Assembly (NCBI GenBank): GCA_963677085.2
Contig: CAXXFH010000006.1
Coordinates: forward strand, 620,001-684,000
Direction: 5' to 3'
Source: G963677085 sp963677085
GTDB lineage: Bacteria; Planctomycetota; Planctomycetia; Pirellulales; Thermoguttaceae
DNA: 64,000 nucleotides
In this document: positions 54,760 to 63,322 of the stretch, one piece after another
Numbering within the stretch: the stretch's first letter is position 1
How the letters are laid out: each line of letters starts with the position of its first letter
Position numbers and translations under genes: made by a program
The notes under the pieces: generated by a model
Databases searched by the model: none
What the model was told of the DNA's origin: nothing
The model's input: the letters and a program-made list of their open reading frames with translations, nothing else

Positions 54760-55158
54760 CAAACGTTCTCCAGGAAGATTGCTGAGAGAATTGAGCAGAA
54801 GAAAAGAAAATGGCAGCCGATTGTAACGGGCTGCCGGAGATGAGACCAGAGCGACTTCGATAGGGGAAAAGGGCGAGTTGGCGACAAGCGACGGGCTTGG
54901 TTGGCATCCTGGAGAATGAGACCGCGTGCGGATAGAATAGTGCTGCGGGCCGTCTTTTATTGCGTCCTGCATTGCTTGTGGAACGAGGGCGACCAGCGGG
55001 AGCCCGGTTTTCCGGGCCGGAACAACGAAGTGTTCCACAAACAAACCAGGAACCAATAGTATACGCAAGAAGTGCCGCAGTGCTTATTTGTTTTGTGTTG
55101 CTGGCAGTGCATGCTGGCCGCTTCAGTGGCCAGCCCTTGTGGGGCTAGATGACGTAAT
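54760..55158. other. 399-base spacer with degenerate R2 and P3-like repeats
   Basis: Degenerate R2 copy d at 54956-55057 (GGCGACCAGCGGGAGCC kept, right end decayed) and a palindrome GCTGGCCGCTTCAGTGGCCA continuing to GC near 55112-55133. Divergent promoters are expected but not identified. Confidence 0.55.
54956..55057 (+). mobile_element. R2 MITE-like repeat, degenerate copy d
   Basis: Left end TTTTATTGCGTCCTGCAT resembles the R2 terminal repeat and the core GGCGACCAGCGGGAGCC is present with hairpins CCCGG/CCGGG and GAAC/GTTC. The right end is not clear. Confidence 0.45.
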
Positions 55159-56424
55159 ATGACGTGTCTCCCAAGAGTGTTTCGGCTTCGGCAAACGTTT
55201 CCCCGGCCCCGTGTGCACGATCCGGCTGCGGAGGTTCATGCCCAGCTCGCGCGACTGCGGCTCGACGAGGTGGTGCGCCCCGGACAGTCGGTGGCCATAT
55301 CGGCCGGAAGTCGGGGGATTGCCAATATTACCGAGATCACCCGAGCGATTGTAGACCACGTCCGCAGCCTGGGAGCCGAACCGTTTGTCGTGCCGGCCAT
55401 GGGGAGCCACGGCGGTGGAACGGCCGACGGGCAGCGTCGGGTAATCGAGTCGTACGGCCTCACCGAAGCATCGCTCGGCTGCCCCATACGCAGCAGCATC
55501 GACACGGTGGTCGTTTGCCAAACCAAGGAGGGCCTTCCGGTCCACTTCGACCGCGAGGCGTTCGAGGCCGATCACGTGATCGTCTGCAACCGCATCAAGC
55601 CCCACACGATGTTTGCCGGCGAGATCGAGAGCGGCCTGATGAAGATGATGCTCATCGGGCTGGGCAATCCGACCGGGGCACGGATCTACCATCGCGCGAT
55701 CGAAGACTTCAGTTTCGATCAGATCGTGCGCAGTGTGGCTACCGAGGTGATCGCCAAGTGTCGTGTGGTGGCGGGTGTGGCCATTGTGGAAAACGCCTAC
55801 GACGAGACGGCCCGGGTCGAAGCCGTTCGTCCCAAGGCCATGGAGTCGCGCGAAAAGGAACTGCTGCGGCTGGCCAAACAGTGGATCACACAACTGCCCT
55901 TTCGTTACGTCGACCTGTTGCTGATCGATCGGATCGGCAAGGAAATCAGCGGCGTGGGCTTCGACGTGAACGTCGTGGGTCGCAAGTTCGTCGACCATCG
56001 GGCGGCGGCCGACGAGTTTCCCAAGGTCAAGCGGATTGCACTGCGAGGGCTTACGCCTGATTCTCACGGCAACGCGGTCGGCGTGGGACTGGCCGAGTTT
56101 TGCCGATCGTCGTTGCTGCGGCAGATGGACGTACGGGCGACGCGCCTAAACGCGGTGACCTCGGGCCATGTGACGGCCGCCATGCTGCCCTTGGACTTCG
56201 AAACCGATCGGGAGATGATCGACGTGGCCTTGCGGACCGTCGGGCTGGTCGAACCGCAGCAAGCTCGACTGCTGTGGATCGCCGATACGATGAAACTCGA
56301 TAAACTGGAGTGCTCGGAGGCCTATCTCGACGAAGCCCGCGGGCGCGACGATCTTCAGATCCTCACCGAGCCGCGCGAATTGCAGTTTGACGAGAAGGGG
56401 AATCTGGCGGGGTGTTGGGCGTGA
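55159..56424 (+). CDS. LarA-like (DUF2088) protein
   Basis: 421 residues. It resembles the N-terminal domain family of the nickel-pincer lactate racemase LarA: VRPGQSVAISAGSRGIANIT, FVVPAMGSHGGGTADGQRRV, VIVCNRIKPHTMFAGEIESG. A lysine in GLMKMM may be the pincer-bearing residue. Relatives racemise hydroxy acids using a pincer cofactor built by LarB, LarC and LarE; none of those genes is here. No signal peptide. Probable 2-hydroxyacid racemase or epimerase of unknown substrate. Confidence 0.8.
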   Translation: MTCLPRVFRLRQTFPRPRVHDPAAEVHAQLARLRLDEVVRPGQSVAISAGSRGIANITEITRAIVDHVRSLGAEPFVVPAMGSHGGGTADGQRRVIESYGLTEASLGCPIRSSIDTVVVCQTKEGLPVHFDREAFEADHVIVCNRIKPHTMFAGEIESGLMKMMLIGLGNPTGARIYHRAIEDFSFDQIVRSVATEVIAKCRVVAGVAIVENAYDETARVEAVRPKAMESREKELLRLAKQWITQLPFRYVDLLLIDRIGKEISGVGFDVNVVGRKFVDHRAAADEFPKVKRIALRGLTPDSHGNAVGVGLAEFCRSSLLRQMDVRATRLNAVTSGHVTAAMLPLDFETDREMIDVALRTVGLVEPQQARLLWIADTMKLDKLECSEAYLDEARGRDDLQILTEPRELQFDEKGNLAGCWA

Positions 56425-56489
56425 GGTGTAAGGAGTTGGGGGGCGTCTCGTTCGGAAATACTCCTAACTCCTTACTCCCGACTCCCAAC
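56425..56489. repeat. heptad inverted repeat between convergent stops
   Basis: G-rich on the plus strand after the LarA-like stop (GGTGTAAGGAGTTGGGGGG) and C-rich before 56490 (CTCCTAA, CTCCTTA, CTCCCGA, CTCCCAA), which is G-rich on the other strand after the LysM/YkuD stop. The arms can pair and may end transcription from both sides. Confidence 0.75.
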
Positions 56490-57779
56490 TCACTTCACAA
56501 TCGTCACCCGTGATCCCAGCGAGAGGATTCCGTAGATGTCGGTGATGTCGCGATCACCGAGGCGGATGATACCGCGGCCGCCCGTGCTGTGCAGACTGGT
56601 GGGGTCGTTGGTGCCGTGTAGGCCGAGTTGTTCCTGGCTGCCGACCTGCTGGCCCAGGCCGATCCAATACCCGCCGTAGGGATTGTTGGGGTCGCCTGCT
56701 TGGAACTGCGTGTGATCGGGACCGTAGTAGGCCGGATTGATCGTTTGGCTGCAAACGACGAACGAGCCTTCCAGGTTGGGGATATCCTGGCCCACGCCAA
56801 TACCGAATCGGCCGGCATAATGGCCTTGTAGCATGAGCGTGAGTTCGTGTTTATCGAGATCGACGATGGCACTGAACGGTCCTCGGACCACTTTGAGTTG
56901 TTCGCCCGGGCGAAGGTTTTGAGGATCGCGGATACCGTTGATGTTGATCAGCAACTGCGGTGGTACGTTGTACTGTTGGGCGATGGTGTCGATCGTGTCG
57001 CCCGAGCGGACCGTGTAGGCCGGTTCCAGCCAGTGGTCGCGCGAGTAGATTACCGTGCCCGCCAGTTGATCGAGCATTTCGGTAATGCGGCCTGCGTATT
57101 CCACGGGCAGGTTGGGGCTGGTATAAAGATTACTCAGCGTCACCAGGGCATCGGCCAATTGGTTGGCTTCGAGGTCTTTCTGGGCGTCGTCTATTGTCTG
57201 GGCGAAGTGCCCGGCCATGGCGGTCATGGCGGCATTGTCCGACGTCGTCGGGGGTGCTGGTGTTGCCTCGTAAGCCCTCGGCATGGGCGGATGGCCGATC
57301 GAACCACCGAGCAGGCCGGCGGGTACTTCGGTTCCGTTACCCACACCGGGAACGGGATGACCGATACTGCCAACGGCCGGCGCGGCCTGATAACCGCCCG
57401 CGGCTTCGGCCATGGCATCGGGAGAGCCTGTCGAAGGATAGGGGCTGGCCGGCCTGCCTTGGGCGTCGACCGGCGTGGGCATCGAACTGGGAGGCGTGAA
57501 TTGGGGGGCGCCACCCGACGCACCGTTCGGTCCCGCAAAACTAGGGCTACCCAAGATGGTTGGCGCGCCGGGCGAGATTTGCGGAGGACCAAAACGGCCG
57601 GGGGCCGTCGTGTTGGTCGCTTGCATACCCATCGACACCTGGGGTGGGGCGCCTTGCCAGGCCGGAGGAGCGTTTTCCGCCGTGCTGTCGGATTGCGGCC
57701 GACCGTTGAGCGTTACGTAGGCCCCGTAGGCCACCGCTGCGAGTACGACCACGATGGTCAACGACTTCAGCGAGTTCAT
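56490..57779 (-). CDS. LysM / L,D-transpeptidase-like protein lacking the catalytic cysteine
   Basis: 429 residues; AGGAGGG precedes the ATG. A single N-terminal membrane anchor (SLTIVVVLAAVAYGAYVTL) is followed by a Pro/Gly-rich linker to about 190, a helical part, a LysM domain (about 265-310, YTVRSGDTIDTIAQQYNVPP) and a YkuD domain (about 312-428). YkuD L,D-transpeptidases cross-link peptidoglycan using a cysteine in a (S/R)HGCIRL-like motif. Here the motif reads GGRGIIRLGDRDI after a conserved HGTND, so the cysteine is isoleucine. It may bind peptidoglycan without cross-linking it. Confidence 0.87.
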   Translation of the reverse strand: MNSLKSLTIVVVLAAVAYGAYVTLNGRPQSDSTAENAPPAWQGAPPQVSMGMQATNTTAPGRFGPPQISPGAPTILGSPSFAGPNGASGGAPQFTPPSSMPTPVDAQGRPASPYPSTGSPDAMAEAAGGYQAAPAVGSIGHPVPGVGNGTEVPAGLLGGSIGHPPMPRAYEATPAPPTTSDNAAMTAMAGHFAQTIDDAQKDLEANQLADALVTLSNLYTSPNLPVEYAGRITEMLDQLAGTVIYSRDHWLEPAYTVRSGDTIDTIAQQYNVPPQLLININGIRDPQNLRPGEQLKVVRGPFSAIVDLDKHELTLMLQGHYAGRFGIGVGQDIPNLEGSFVVCSQTINPAYYGPDHTQFQAGDPNNPYGGYWIGLGQQVGSQEQLGLHGTNDPTSLHSTGGRGIIRLGDRDITDIYGILSLGSRVTIVK

Positions 57780-57848
57780 GATCGCCCTCCTTGACGATAT
57801 TTACCCGTTGGTTTTCTCTACAGAGTAGAACGATCCTGTAGGAGAACC

Positions 57849-58148
57849 ATGACGATGTCGGATTTTTTCGAGTTTGACGAGCCCAACGGGGAACTCCGCG
57901 ACGAGGAGTATCCCGAGGATGAATACCTTGACGATGATTACGCTGACGACGAGTCGACCGACACGGTTGCTTGTCCCGAGTGCGGGGCCGAGGTCTACGA
58001 AGACGCCGTTCGTTGTCCAGTTTGCGGTACCTATATTACCACGACGCACCAAACGTCGGTTTTCGCCGGGCGACCACTGTGGTGGATCGCCCTGGCCGTG
58101 CTCGGCATTCTGGCCGTTATCGTGGTTCTTGCCGGTTGGGGACCATAG
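57849..58148 (+). CDS. small zinc-ribbon membrane protein
   Basis: 99 residues; TAGGAG precedes the ATG. An acidic N-terminus (DEYLDDDYADDEST) leads to a zinc ribbon with two CxxC pairs (CPEC, CPVC; about 42-60) and a C-terminal membrane helix (WIALAVLGILAVIVVLAGW). Divergent from the LysM/YkuD gene with only 69 bases between starts, so the two may share a control region. Function unknown. Confidence 0.78.
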   Translation: MTMSDFFEFDEPNGELRDEEYPEDEYLDDDYADDESTDTVACPECGAEVYEDAVRCPVCGTYITTTHQTSVFAGRPLWWIALAVLGILAVIVVLAGWGP

Positions 58149-58266
58149 GGTTGGGCATCGCCGTAACCCGGTTTGGACCGCCCAATGATACGGGATCTTC
58201 CCGATCGACGCTACAGCAATCTTGGAGGAATGGGCAGTTCGGGTAGAGTCTGTTGTCGCGAAAAAT

Positions 58267-58283
58267 CGCGACAGCTGGTCGCG
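58267..58283. repeat. P2 palindrome
   Basis: CGCGACAGCTGGTCGCG; one internal change from the family form. It lies in a 242-base spacer between convergent genes where nothing else is recognised. Confidence 0.65.
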
Positions 58284-58390
58284 CCCGGGATCAAGCCGGT
58301 TTTGGGCACATCCAACAAGTCCACCGGGTGGCCCCGCTGTCTTCGCGAAATCATCGCGGCCAACCGGAGAGAGTTGTTTGTCGATCGACC

Positions 58391-59656
58391 CTAAACGCTT
58401 TCCCCCGCCAGGTTGCCCGTGCTGAAGGCCGCCTGGAAGTTGAAACCGCCGATCGGGCCGTCGAGGTCCAGCAGTTCGCCAGTGGCAAACAGCCCGGGCA
58501 CCTGCTTGACCTGCATCGTGCGGGAATCGATTTCCTTCAGACTGATTCCACCGGCCGTGACCTCGGCTTTCTCGAAGCCCAGCGTACCGGTCACCGCGAT
58601 TTCCGCTCCCTTCACCGCACGCACAACACGGGCGCGCTCGTTGCGAGCAAACTCCGACGCCAGTCGGTCGACCGGCACCTGGGCGAAATCTAGCAGGGCG
58701 TCGGCCAGGCGCTGGGGGAGCCATTGGGCCAGGAGGTGTCGCAATTGACGACGCCCGTTTTCGCCGACGGTTGCCTTCAATCGGACGTCGAAATCGTCTT
58801 CGTCGACGTCGGGCAAAAAATCGCACACCAACAGCGGCCGACGTCCTCGGGGATACTCGCTGACCACCCGACTGACATCGAGTATCGCCGGCCCCGTCAA
58901 TCCAAAATGGGCGAACAGTACCGCTCCGCGACGTTCGGTAAGCGCAGCCTTTCGCCAGACGCGGCTGCCGCGGGGAGCGTCGGTGGCCGTGGGATCGATC
59001 AGCCGTACGAACGCGTCGGAGATCGTCACTCCGGAGAGTTCCTTCACCCAAGCGGCCTCGGTCGTTATCGGTACCAGGCCGACGCGCGGCGGCACGATCG
59101 CGAGGCCCATCGCTTCGGCCCAGCGATAGCCGTCGCCCGTGGTTCCGCAGCCGGGATAGGATTGGCCGCCGGTCGCCAGGATCAGCTTGTCTGCCTGGAC
59201 CGATCCGCCGGATGTGGAAAGCTCGAAACCGGACGCTGCACGCCGCAGTTCCACGACTGGTTGTTCCGTGACCAGCGTGGCGCCGCTTCGACGGAGTCGG
59301 GCGACTAGTGCTGCCAGGACATCGTCCGCCCGATCGCTGGCCGGAAAAACCTTGCCGCCGGGCTCCACCTTGGTCTTCACGCCTTCGGCTTCGAACAGTT
59401 CGACGACCTCACGTGGCCCCAAGCGACTGAGGGCCGAATGCAAAAAACGGCCCGAGGTACCGAACGCCTCGACGACGCCCCGCACGTCGGTGTTGTGGGT
59501 AAGGTTGCAACGTGTGCCGCCCGACATGCGGATCTTCACGCCCGGGCGACGGTTTTTTTCTAGAAGCAAAGTGCGACGTCCCCGTTCGGCCGCCCGAGCT
59601 GCTGCCATCAGTCCCGACGGTCCTCCACCAACCACCACCACGTCCCATTTGACCAT
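58391..59656 (-). CDS. HI0933-type NAD(P)/FAD-dependent oxidoreductase
   Basis: 421 residues from the ATG at 59656 with AGGAAA upstream; an ATG at 59683 adds nine residues. The dinucleotide motif VVVVGGGPSGLMAAARAAE is at the N-terminus, followed by the family LEKNRRPGVKIRMSGGTRCN, and the C-terminus GLFATGELLDLDGPIGGFNF is diagnostic of HI0933/YhiN flavoproteins. Their reaction is not established. Cytoplasmic. Confidence 0.93.
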   Translation of the reverse strand: MVKWDVVVVGGGPSGLMAAARAAERGRRTLLLEKNRRPGVKIRMSGGTRCNLTHNTDVRGVVEAFGTSGRFLHSALSRLGPREVVELFEAEGVKTKVEPGGKVFPASDRADDVLAALVARLRRSGATLVTEQPVVELRRAASGFELSTSGGSVQADKLILATGGQSYPGCGTTGDGYRWAEAMGLAIVPPRVGLVPITTEAAWVKELSGVTISDAFVRLIDPTATDAPRGSRVWRKAALTERRGAVLFAHFGLTGPAILDVSRVVSEYPRGRRPLLVCDFLPDVDEDDFDVRLKATVGENGRRQLRHLLAQWLPQRLADALLDFAQVPVDRLASEFARNERARVVRAVKGAEIAVTGTLGFEKAEVTAGGISLKEIDSRTMQVKQVPGLFATGELLDLDGPIGGFNFQAAFSTGNLAGESV

Positions 59657-59739
59657 TCGCTGTTTTTCCTGGAGTGTTGCCAAACTCTGCCTCGCGTTGT
59701 GCCATTAATCCTTCAGGATTGAGGCAATCTCCTCGCCGT

Positions 59740-59803
59740 AAGCGACCAACGGGAGCGGTTCTTGCCTGGGTGCGGCAGCACCAATTGGCTGCGGCCCTGC
59801 CGC
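59740..59803 (-). repeat. R1 repeat, inverted copy
   Basis: Read on the minus strand: GCGGCAGGGCCGCAGCC, then TTGGTGCTGCCGCACCCAGG, CAAGAACCGCTCCCGTTGG, TCGCT. Its plus-strand edge starts with GCGACCAACGGGAGC, the core shared with R2. Confidence 0.8.
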
Positions 59804-59821
59804 GTTGTGCTGAAGCACAAC
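59804..59821. repeat. P6 palindrome at the rarA stop
   Basis: GTTGTGCTGAAGCACAAC, abutting the rarA stop codon, so the coding strand reads TAG-GTTGTGCTTCAGCACAAC. A second copy with several changes lies at 63980-63997 after another stop. Confidence 0.75.
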
Positions 59822-61144
59822 CTACTTGTCGCGGCCTTCGCGTAGTCGGGTGCGGATGTGTTCTAATCGCTTCAACAGTTCTCGCTCGAAGCCGCGGTCG
59901 AACGGGCGGTAGTATTCGCGTTCGATGCCCAGGTAGTCTTGCGCGGCGATGCCCTCCTTGGCGTCGTGAGCATATTGGTAGCCCTCGCCGTGGCCGAGGC
60001 GTTTGGCGCCCGCGTAGTGCTTGTCTCGCAGATGTACCGGCACGGGCAACAGGCGGCCTTCACGCACGTCGGCCCGGGCTTCGTAGATACCCGTTGTCGC
60101 GGCATTCGACTTCGGCGCACACGCCAAATACGTGACCGCCTGGGCCAAGTTCAACTGGCACTCGGGCAAGCCCACCAACTCACACGCATGGGCGGCGGCC
60201 ATCGTCAAGGGTAACGCGGCCGGGTCGGCGTTGCCCACGTCTTCGCTCGACAGAATCACCAGCCGCCGGGCGAGGAACCGCACGTCTTCGCCGCCTTCGA
60301 GCATTCGTGCGAGCCAGTACAGCGCCGCGTCGGGATCGCTGCCGCGGATGCTCTTGATCAGCGCGCTGATCGTGTCGTAATGCGTGTCGCCGTCGCGGTC
60401 GTACTGCACGGCCTTGCGCTGGACCGACTCTTCGGCCAGTTGCCGAGTGAATTCGAGCGGGAAGGTGTCGCTGGAGAGCGCGCCGACCTCCAAGGCCGAC
60501 AACGCCCGACGTGCGTCGCCGTCGCTCACTTCGGCCAGGAAGTTCAAAGCGTCGTCGTGCAGCCGAATCTCGTATCGGCCCAGGCCGCGGTTCTTGTCGG
60601 CCAGTGCGCGGCGCATTAAGTCTTTGATGTTGTCGACCGAAAGCGGCTGAAATTGGAAAACCCGACTGCGGCTGATCAACGCGCTGTTGATCGTGAAAAA
60701 CGGGTTTTCGGTGGTCGCACCCACAAGAATGACGACGCCGTCTTCCACGTCGGGCAATAGCACGTCTTGTTGGGCCTTGTTGAAGCGGTGGATCTCGTCG
60801 ATGAACAACAGCGTGCGACGGCTTTCGGCCGAAAGCCGGTCGTCGGCCTTGGCGAGCACTTCGCGCAATTCCTTCACACCGCTGGTCACCGCGCTGAGTT
60901 GCTGGAAGTAGCTACGACTTTCCTTGGCCAGCAGTCGGGCGAGCGTGGTCTTGCCCGAGCCGGGTGGGCCGTAGAAGACGACCGAGCCGAGCCGATCGGC
61001 CTTCAAGAGCCGACGCAGCAACTTGCCTTCGCCGAGGAAGTGCTGCTGCCCAACGAACTCGTCCAACGAGACGGGCCGCATCCGGGCCGCCAACGGCTGG
61101 GCCTGACGTCGATTGGCTTCTTCCTGAGCGTCGAAAAGGGACAT
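59822..61144 (-). CDS. rarA: replication-associated recombination protein A (RarA/MgsA)
   Basis: 440 residues, the usual length. RarA is an AAA+ ATPase of the clamp-loader group acting at stalled replication forks. Walker A GPPGSGKT (about 54-61) and the Walker B LLFIDEIHRFNKAQQD are clear, as is LVGATTENPFFTINSALISR and the C-terminal SEDVGNADPAALPLTMAAAH. The ATG is directly preceded on its strand by C-rich heptads, without a ribosome site. The endonuclease III relative upstream reads in the same direction. Confidence 0.95.
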   Translation of the reverse strand: MSLFDAQEEANRRQAQPLAARMRPVSLDEFVGQQHFLGEGKLLRRLLKADRLGSVVFYGPPGSGKTTLARLLAKESRSYFQQLSAVTSGVKELREVLAKADDRLSAESRRTLLFIDEIHRFNKAQQDVLLPDVEDGVVILVGATTENPFFTINSALISRSRVFQFQPLSVDNIKDLMRRALADKNRGLGRYEIRLHDDALNFLAEVSDGDARRALSALEVGALSSDTFPLEFTRQLAEESVQRKAVQYDRDGDTHYDTISALIKSIRGSDPDAALYWLARMLEGGEDVRFLARRLVILSSEDVGNADPAALPLTMAAAHACELVGLPECQLNLAQAVTYLACAPKSNAATTGIYEARADVREGRLLPVPVHLRDKHYAGAKRLGHGEGYQYAHDAKEGIAAQDYLGIEREYYRPFDRGFERELLKRLEHIRTRLREGRDK

Positions 61145-61238
61145 CGGCAGGGGGTTGGGGGTTAGGGGACAGGGAATAGGAATTTATGGTTTGGGATTTC
61201 TGATTTCTGATTCAGCCGCTTGCGGCTTCGCACGCCCC
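61145..61238 (-). repeat. palindrome P4 and C-rich heptads upstream of rarA
   Basis: On the minus strand: the P4 palindrome AGCCGCAAGCGGCT (61214-61227), then heptad units such as AATCAGA, AATCCCA, TCCCTGT, CCCCCAA up to the rarA ATG. Confidence 0.75.
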
Positions 61239-61910
61239 TCAAGCATCGGCCTCCAGCGGTCCACCCTCGGGCAGCATCTCGACCAACGGACACTCCTCGC
61301 ATCGCGGCTTCGACTTTTTGCAGAAATTCTTTCCTAAATGCACCAGCAAGGCGTGGTACTCGTTGAACAACGCAGGGTCGTCGGCCAGGCCGCTGCGAAA
61401 ATGATCTTGCAGTTGATGGTAGTCGGCCTCGAAGTCGATCCATCCATGGCGAGCGAACACCCGAAAGGTGTAGGCGTCGATTACAAAGGTCGGCAACCCC
61501 CCGGCGTAGAGGAGGATCGAGTCGGCCGTTTCCGGGCCGACACCGTGGATGCCGAGTAACTCTTCGCGAAGTGCATCGAGTGGGCGCGAAAACATCGTGT
61601 CCAATGAGCCGTCGTACTGTTCGACGAGATATTCCAACACGCTGTGCAGACGCCGGGCCTTGATACGGAAATAACCGGCCGGGCGGATCAACTCTCCGAG
61701 TTCCTCCAGGGGCACTTCGTAGAGGGCGTGCGGTTCGAGCAGGTCGGCTTCGCGGAGGTTGTCGATCGCCCGACGTACGTTCTGCCAGTTGGTATTCTGC
61801 ACGAGCACCGCCCCAACAATCACTTCAAAGGGCGACTCGCCCGGCCACCAGTGTTGGGGGCCGAAGGCCTCGAACAAGCGGCCGTAGACGTCGTGGAGGT
61901 GGGAAGACAT
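61239..61910 (-). CDS. endonuclease III-related HhH-GPD DNA glycosylase
   Basis: 223 residues. It matches the endonuclease III-related HhH-GPD group that includes MagIII-like 3-methyladenine glycosylases. The helix-hairpin-helix reads LLGIHGVGPETADSILLYAG and the catalytic aspartate is in VIDAYTFRVFAR. The catalytic lysine of true endonuclease III is glutamate here (GPETAD), so it should be a glycosylase without lyase action. The cluster region CKKSKPRCEECPL keeps three of four iron-sulfur cysteines, so the cluster may be absent. C-rich heptads precede the ATG instead of a ribosome site. Confidence 0.88.
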   Translation of the reverse strand: MSSHLHDVYGRLFEAFGPQHWWPGESPFEVIVGAVLVQNTNWQNVRRAIDNLREADLLEPHALYEVPLEELGELIRPAGYFRIKARRLHSVLEYLVEQYDGSLDTMFSRPLDALREELLGIHGVGPETADSILLYAGGLPTFVIDAYTFRVFARHGWIDFEADYHQLQDHFRSGLADDPALFNEYHALLVHLGKNFCKKSKPRCEECPLVEMLPEGGPLEADA

Positions 61911-62277
61911 TTATGATTTGGGAGTTGGGATTTATGATTTGGGGGTTGGAAACGAGGCGTGACCGCTTCAGCGGCCATGAATGCGGTAATACCAACTCGC
62001 TGCCAAGTTCCGGCTTGGGAACGCACTTCCCAGAAGCTCCGCTTCGAGGACCAGCCGATAGTCCTGGTCGCTTTCTTTTCTCGTTCCTTCGCGCCAACCC
62101 CTGGGAAAGTATCATCTTTACCAGAGACCCCCGTCAAACGACAGGGGGTTTGCTGGAGAAACGGGTTGTAGCGACGCGTCGGGTGCCGGCACCGGGTAGG
62201 CGAATGTGTCAAGAGCCCGGGAAAACTGGGTCGAAGATGAGGAGGATCGGACGGCATGGCCCCGGCGGGATGGCGAT
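61911..62277. other. 367-base spacer with heptads and P3
   Basis: Heptads at 61911-61950 (C-rich on the minus strand, leading into the glycosylase start), P3 palindrome at 61954-61979, and a GC-rich hairpin ACCCCC / GGGGGT near 62126-62150. No gene is supported. Confidence 0.6.
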
Positions 62278-63057
62278 ATGAAAAACGATGCTCCAACACA
62301 CGTTCCGGCCGCACGGCCAACCGAGAGGCATTGGGGGGCCGAGGGCTATTGGGTCGAATCGCGACAGCCGCTGGCCAGCCTGATCTTCATCACCCCACTG
62401 TTGGTGACTTACGAACTAGGGGTGCTGATTCTTGGGCCCGACGCGGCACGAAATGGAGCCGATGCTTGGTTGCGCATTCTTCTGCGGTGGATCGGATTTG
62501 GGCAATACTTTCTGTTGCCCATTCTAACGGTATGCATTTTGCTAGGTTGGCACTATACCACGCGCCGCCCCTGGAAAATCTCGCGAGGGTTGCTCTGGGG
62601 AATGACCGGCGAATGTGTGTTGCTGGCCATTTTGCTGCGGTTTCTTTCCGGGGCTTTGGGGATATTGTTGCAGATGACCTCACGGCCGGTTACCTTGGAC
62701 CTGGGCCATACGTTGCGGGCAACGCTCGGCAATGCGATCGGGTACTTGGGGGCGGGCATTTACGAGGAATTGTTATTTCGCTTGATTCTACTTTCCTCGG
62801 TACTTTGGATCTTGGCTCGCTTTCACCTGGGACCCAAAGCTCGCGCCGCGATTGCCGTGGTAACCACGAGTTTGCTGTTCGCCGCAGCACATTACGTAGG
62901 TCCCTATGGGGATGCCCTCGAGGTCTACAGCTTTGTCTTCCGGTTTCTGGCCGGCGTGTTCTTTTCGCTGTTTTTTCTCTATCGCGGGTTTGGAATCGCC
63001 GCCGGCGCGCATGCCGGGTACGATCTTCTGGTAGGCCTGTTTGTCGCGTCGGCTTGA
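62278..63057 (+). CDS. CPBP-family intramembrane metalloprotease
   Basis: 259 residues from the ATG at 62278; the frame is open 24 codons further but without a better start. A multi-pass membrane protein with the CPBP motif YEELLFRLILLSS (EExxxR, the catalytic glutamates) and later AAAHYVGP and AGAHAGYD with likely metal-binding histidines. Relatives include the CAAX prenyl protease Rce1 and bacteriocin self-protection proteins; the substrate here is unknown. Confidence 0.87.
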   Translation: MKNDAPTHVPAARPTERHWGAEGYWVESRQPLASLIFITPLLVTYELGVLILGPDAARNGADAWLRILLRWIGFGQYFLLPILTVCILLGWHYTTRRPWKISRGLLWGMTGECVLLAILLRFLSGALGILLQMTSRPVTLDLGHTLRATLGNAIGYLGAGIYEELLFRLILLSSVLWILARFHLGPKARAAIAVVTTSLLFAAAHYVGPYGDALEVYSFVFRFLAGVFFSLFFLYRGFGIAAGAHAGYDLLVGLFVASA

Positions 63058-63141
63058 TGCTAGCACGCGGTCTGTCGGAACATTCTGCGCGTACTTGTCA
63101 AGATCGGTTGGTCTCAAAATAAATTCCGACTAAAACGCCCT

Positions 63142-63170
63142 TTGTGCGATTCGCTCGGCGCGCTTATAAT
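63142..63170 (+). promoter_or_regulatory. sigma-70-type promoter for the DUF2617-like gene
   Basis: TTGTGC (63142-63147), a 17-base spacer, and a perfect TATAAT (63165-63170). The predicted start near 63177 gives a leader of about 260 bases that includes the R2 repeat. Confidence 0.6.
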
Positions 63171-63215
63171 AGAGCGTTGTCATTCGGAATCATTGCCCTG
63201 ATCTGGGGCGTGTTG

Positions 63216-63322
63216 TTATCGACTCTTGCATGGTAAGTGAACGAAGGGCGACCAACGGGAACCCAGTCTCAAAGCGTTTCGCTTGAACCGACTGTTCAAT
63301 GACTATGCAAACGTCAAAATAA
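63216..63322 (+). mobile_element. R2 MITE-like repeat, copy c
   Basis: Ends TTATCGACTCTTGCAT and ATGCAAACGTCAAAATAA, core GGCGACCAACGGGAACCC, internal hairpin AAGCG / CGCTT. More diverged than copies a and b. Confidence 0.6.

Noticed and set aside
55123..56067. 314-codon minus-strand frame opposite the LarA-like gene
   Set aside because: A shadow of a well-supported gene on the plus strand.
63241..63322. A tRNA or riboswitch in the leader of the DUF2617-like gene
   Set aside because: The structure matches the R2 repeat family, and no tRNA arms or known riboswitch core could be recognised.
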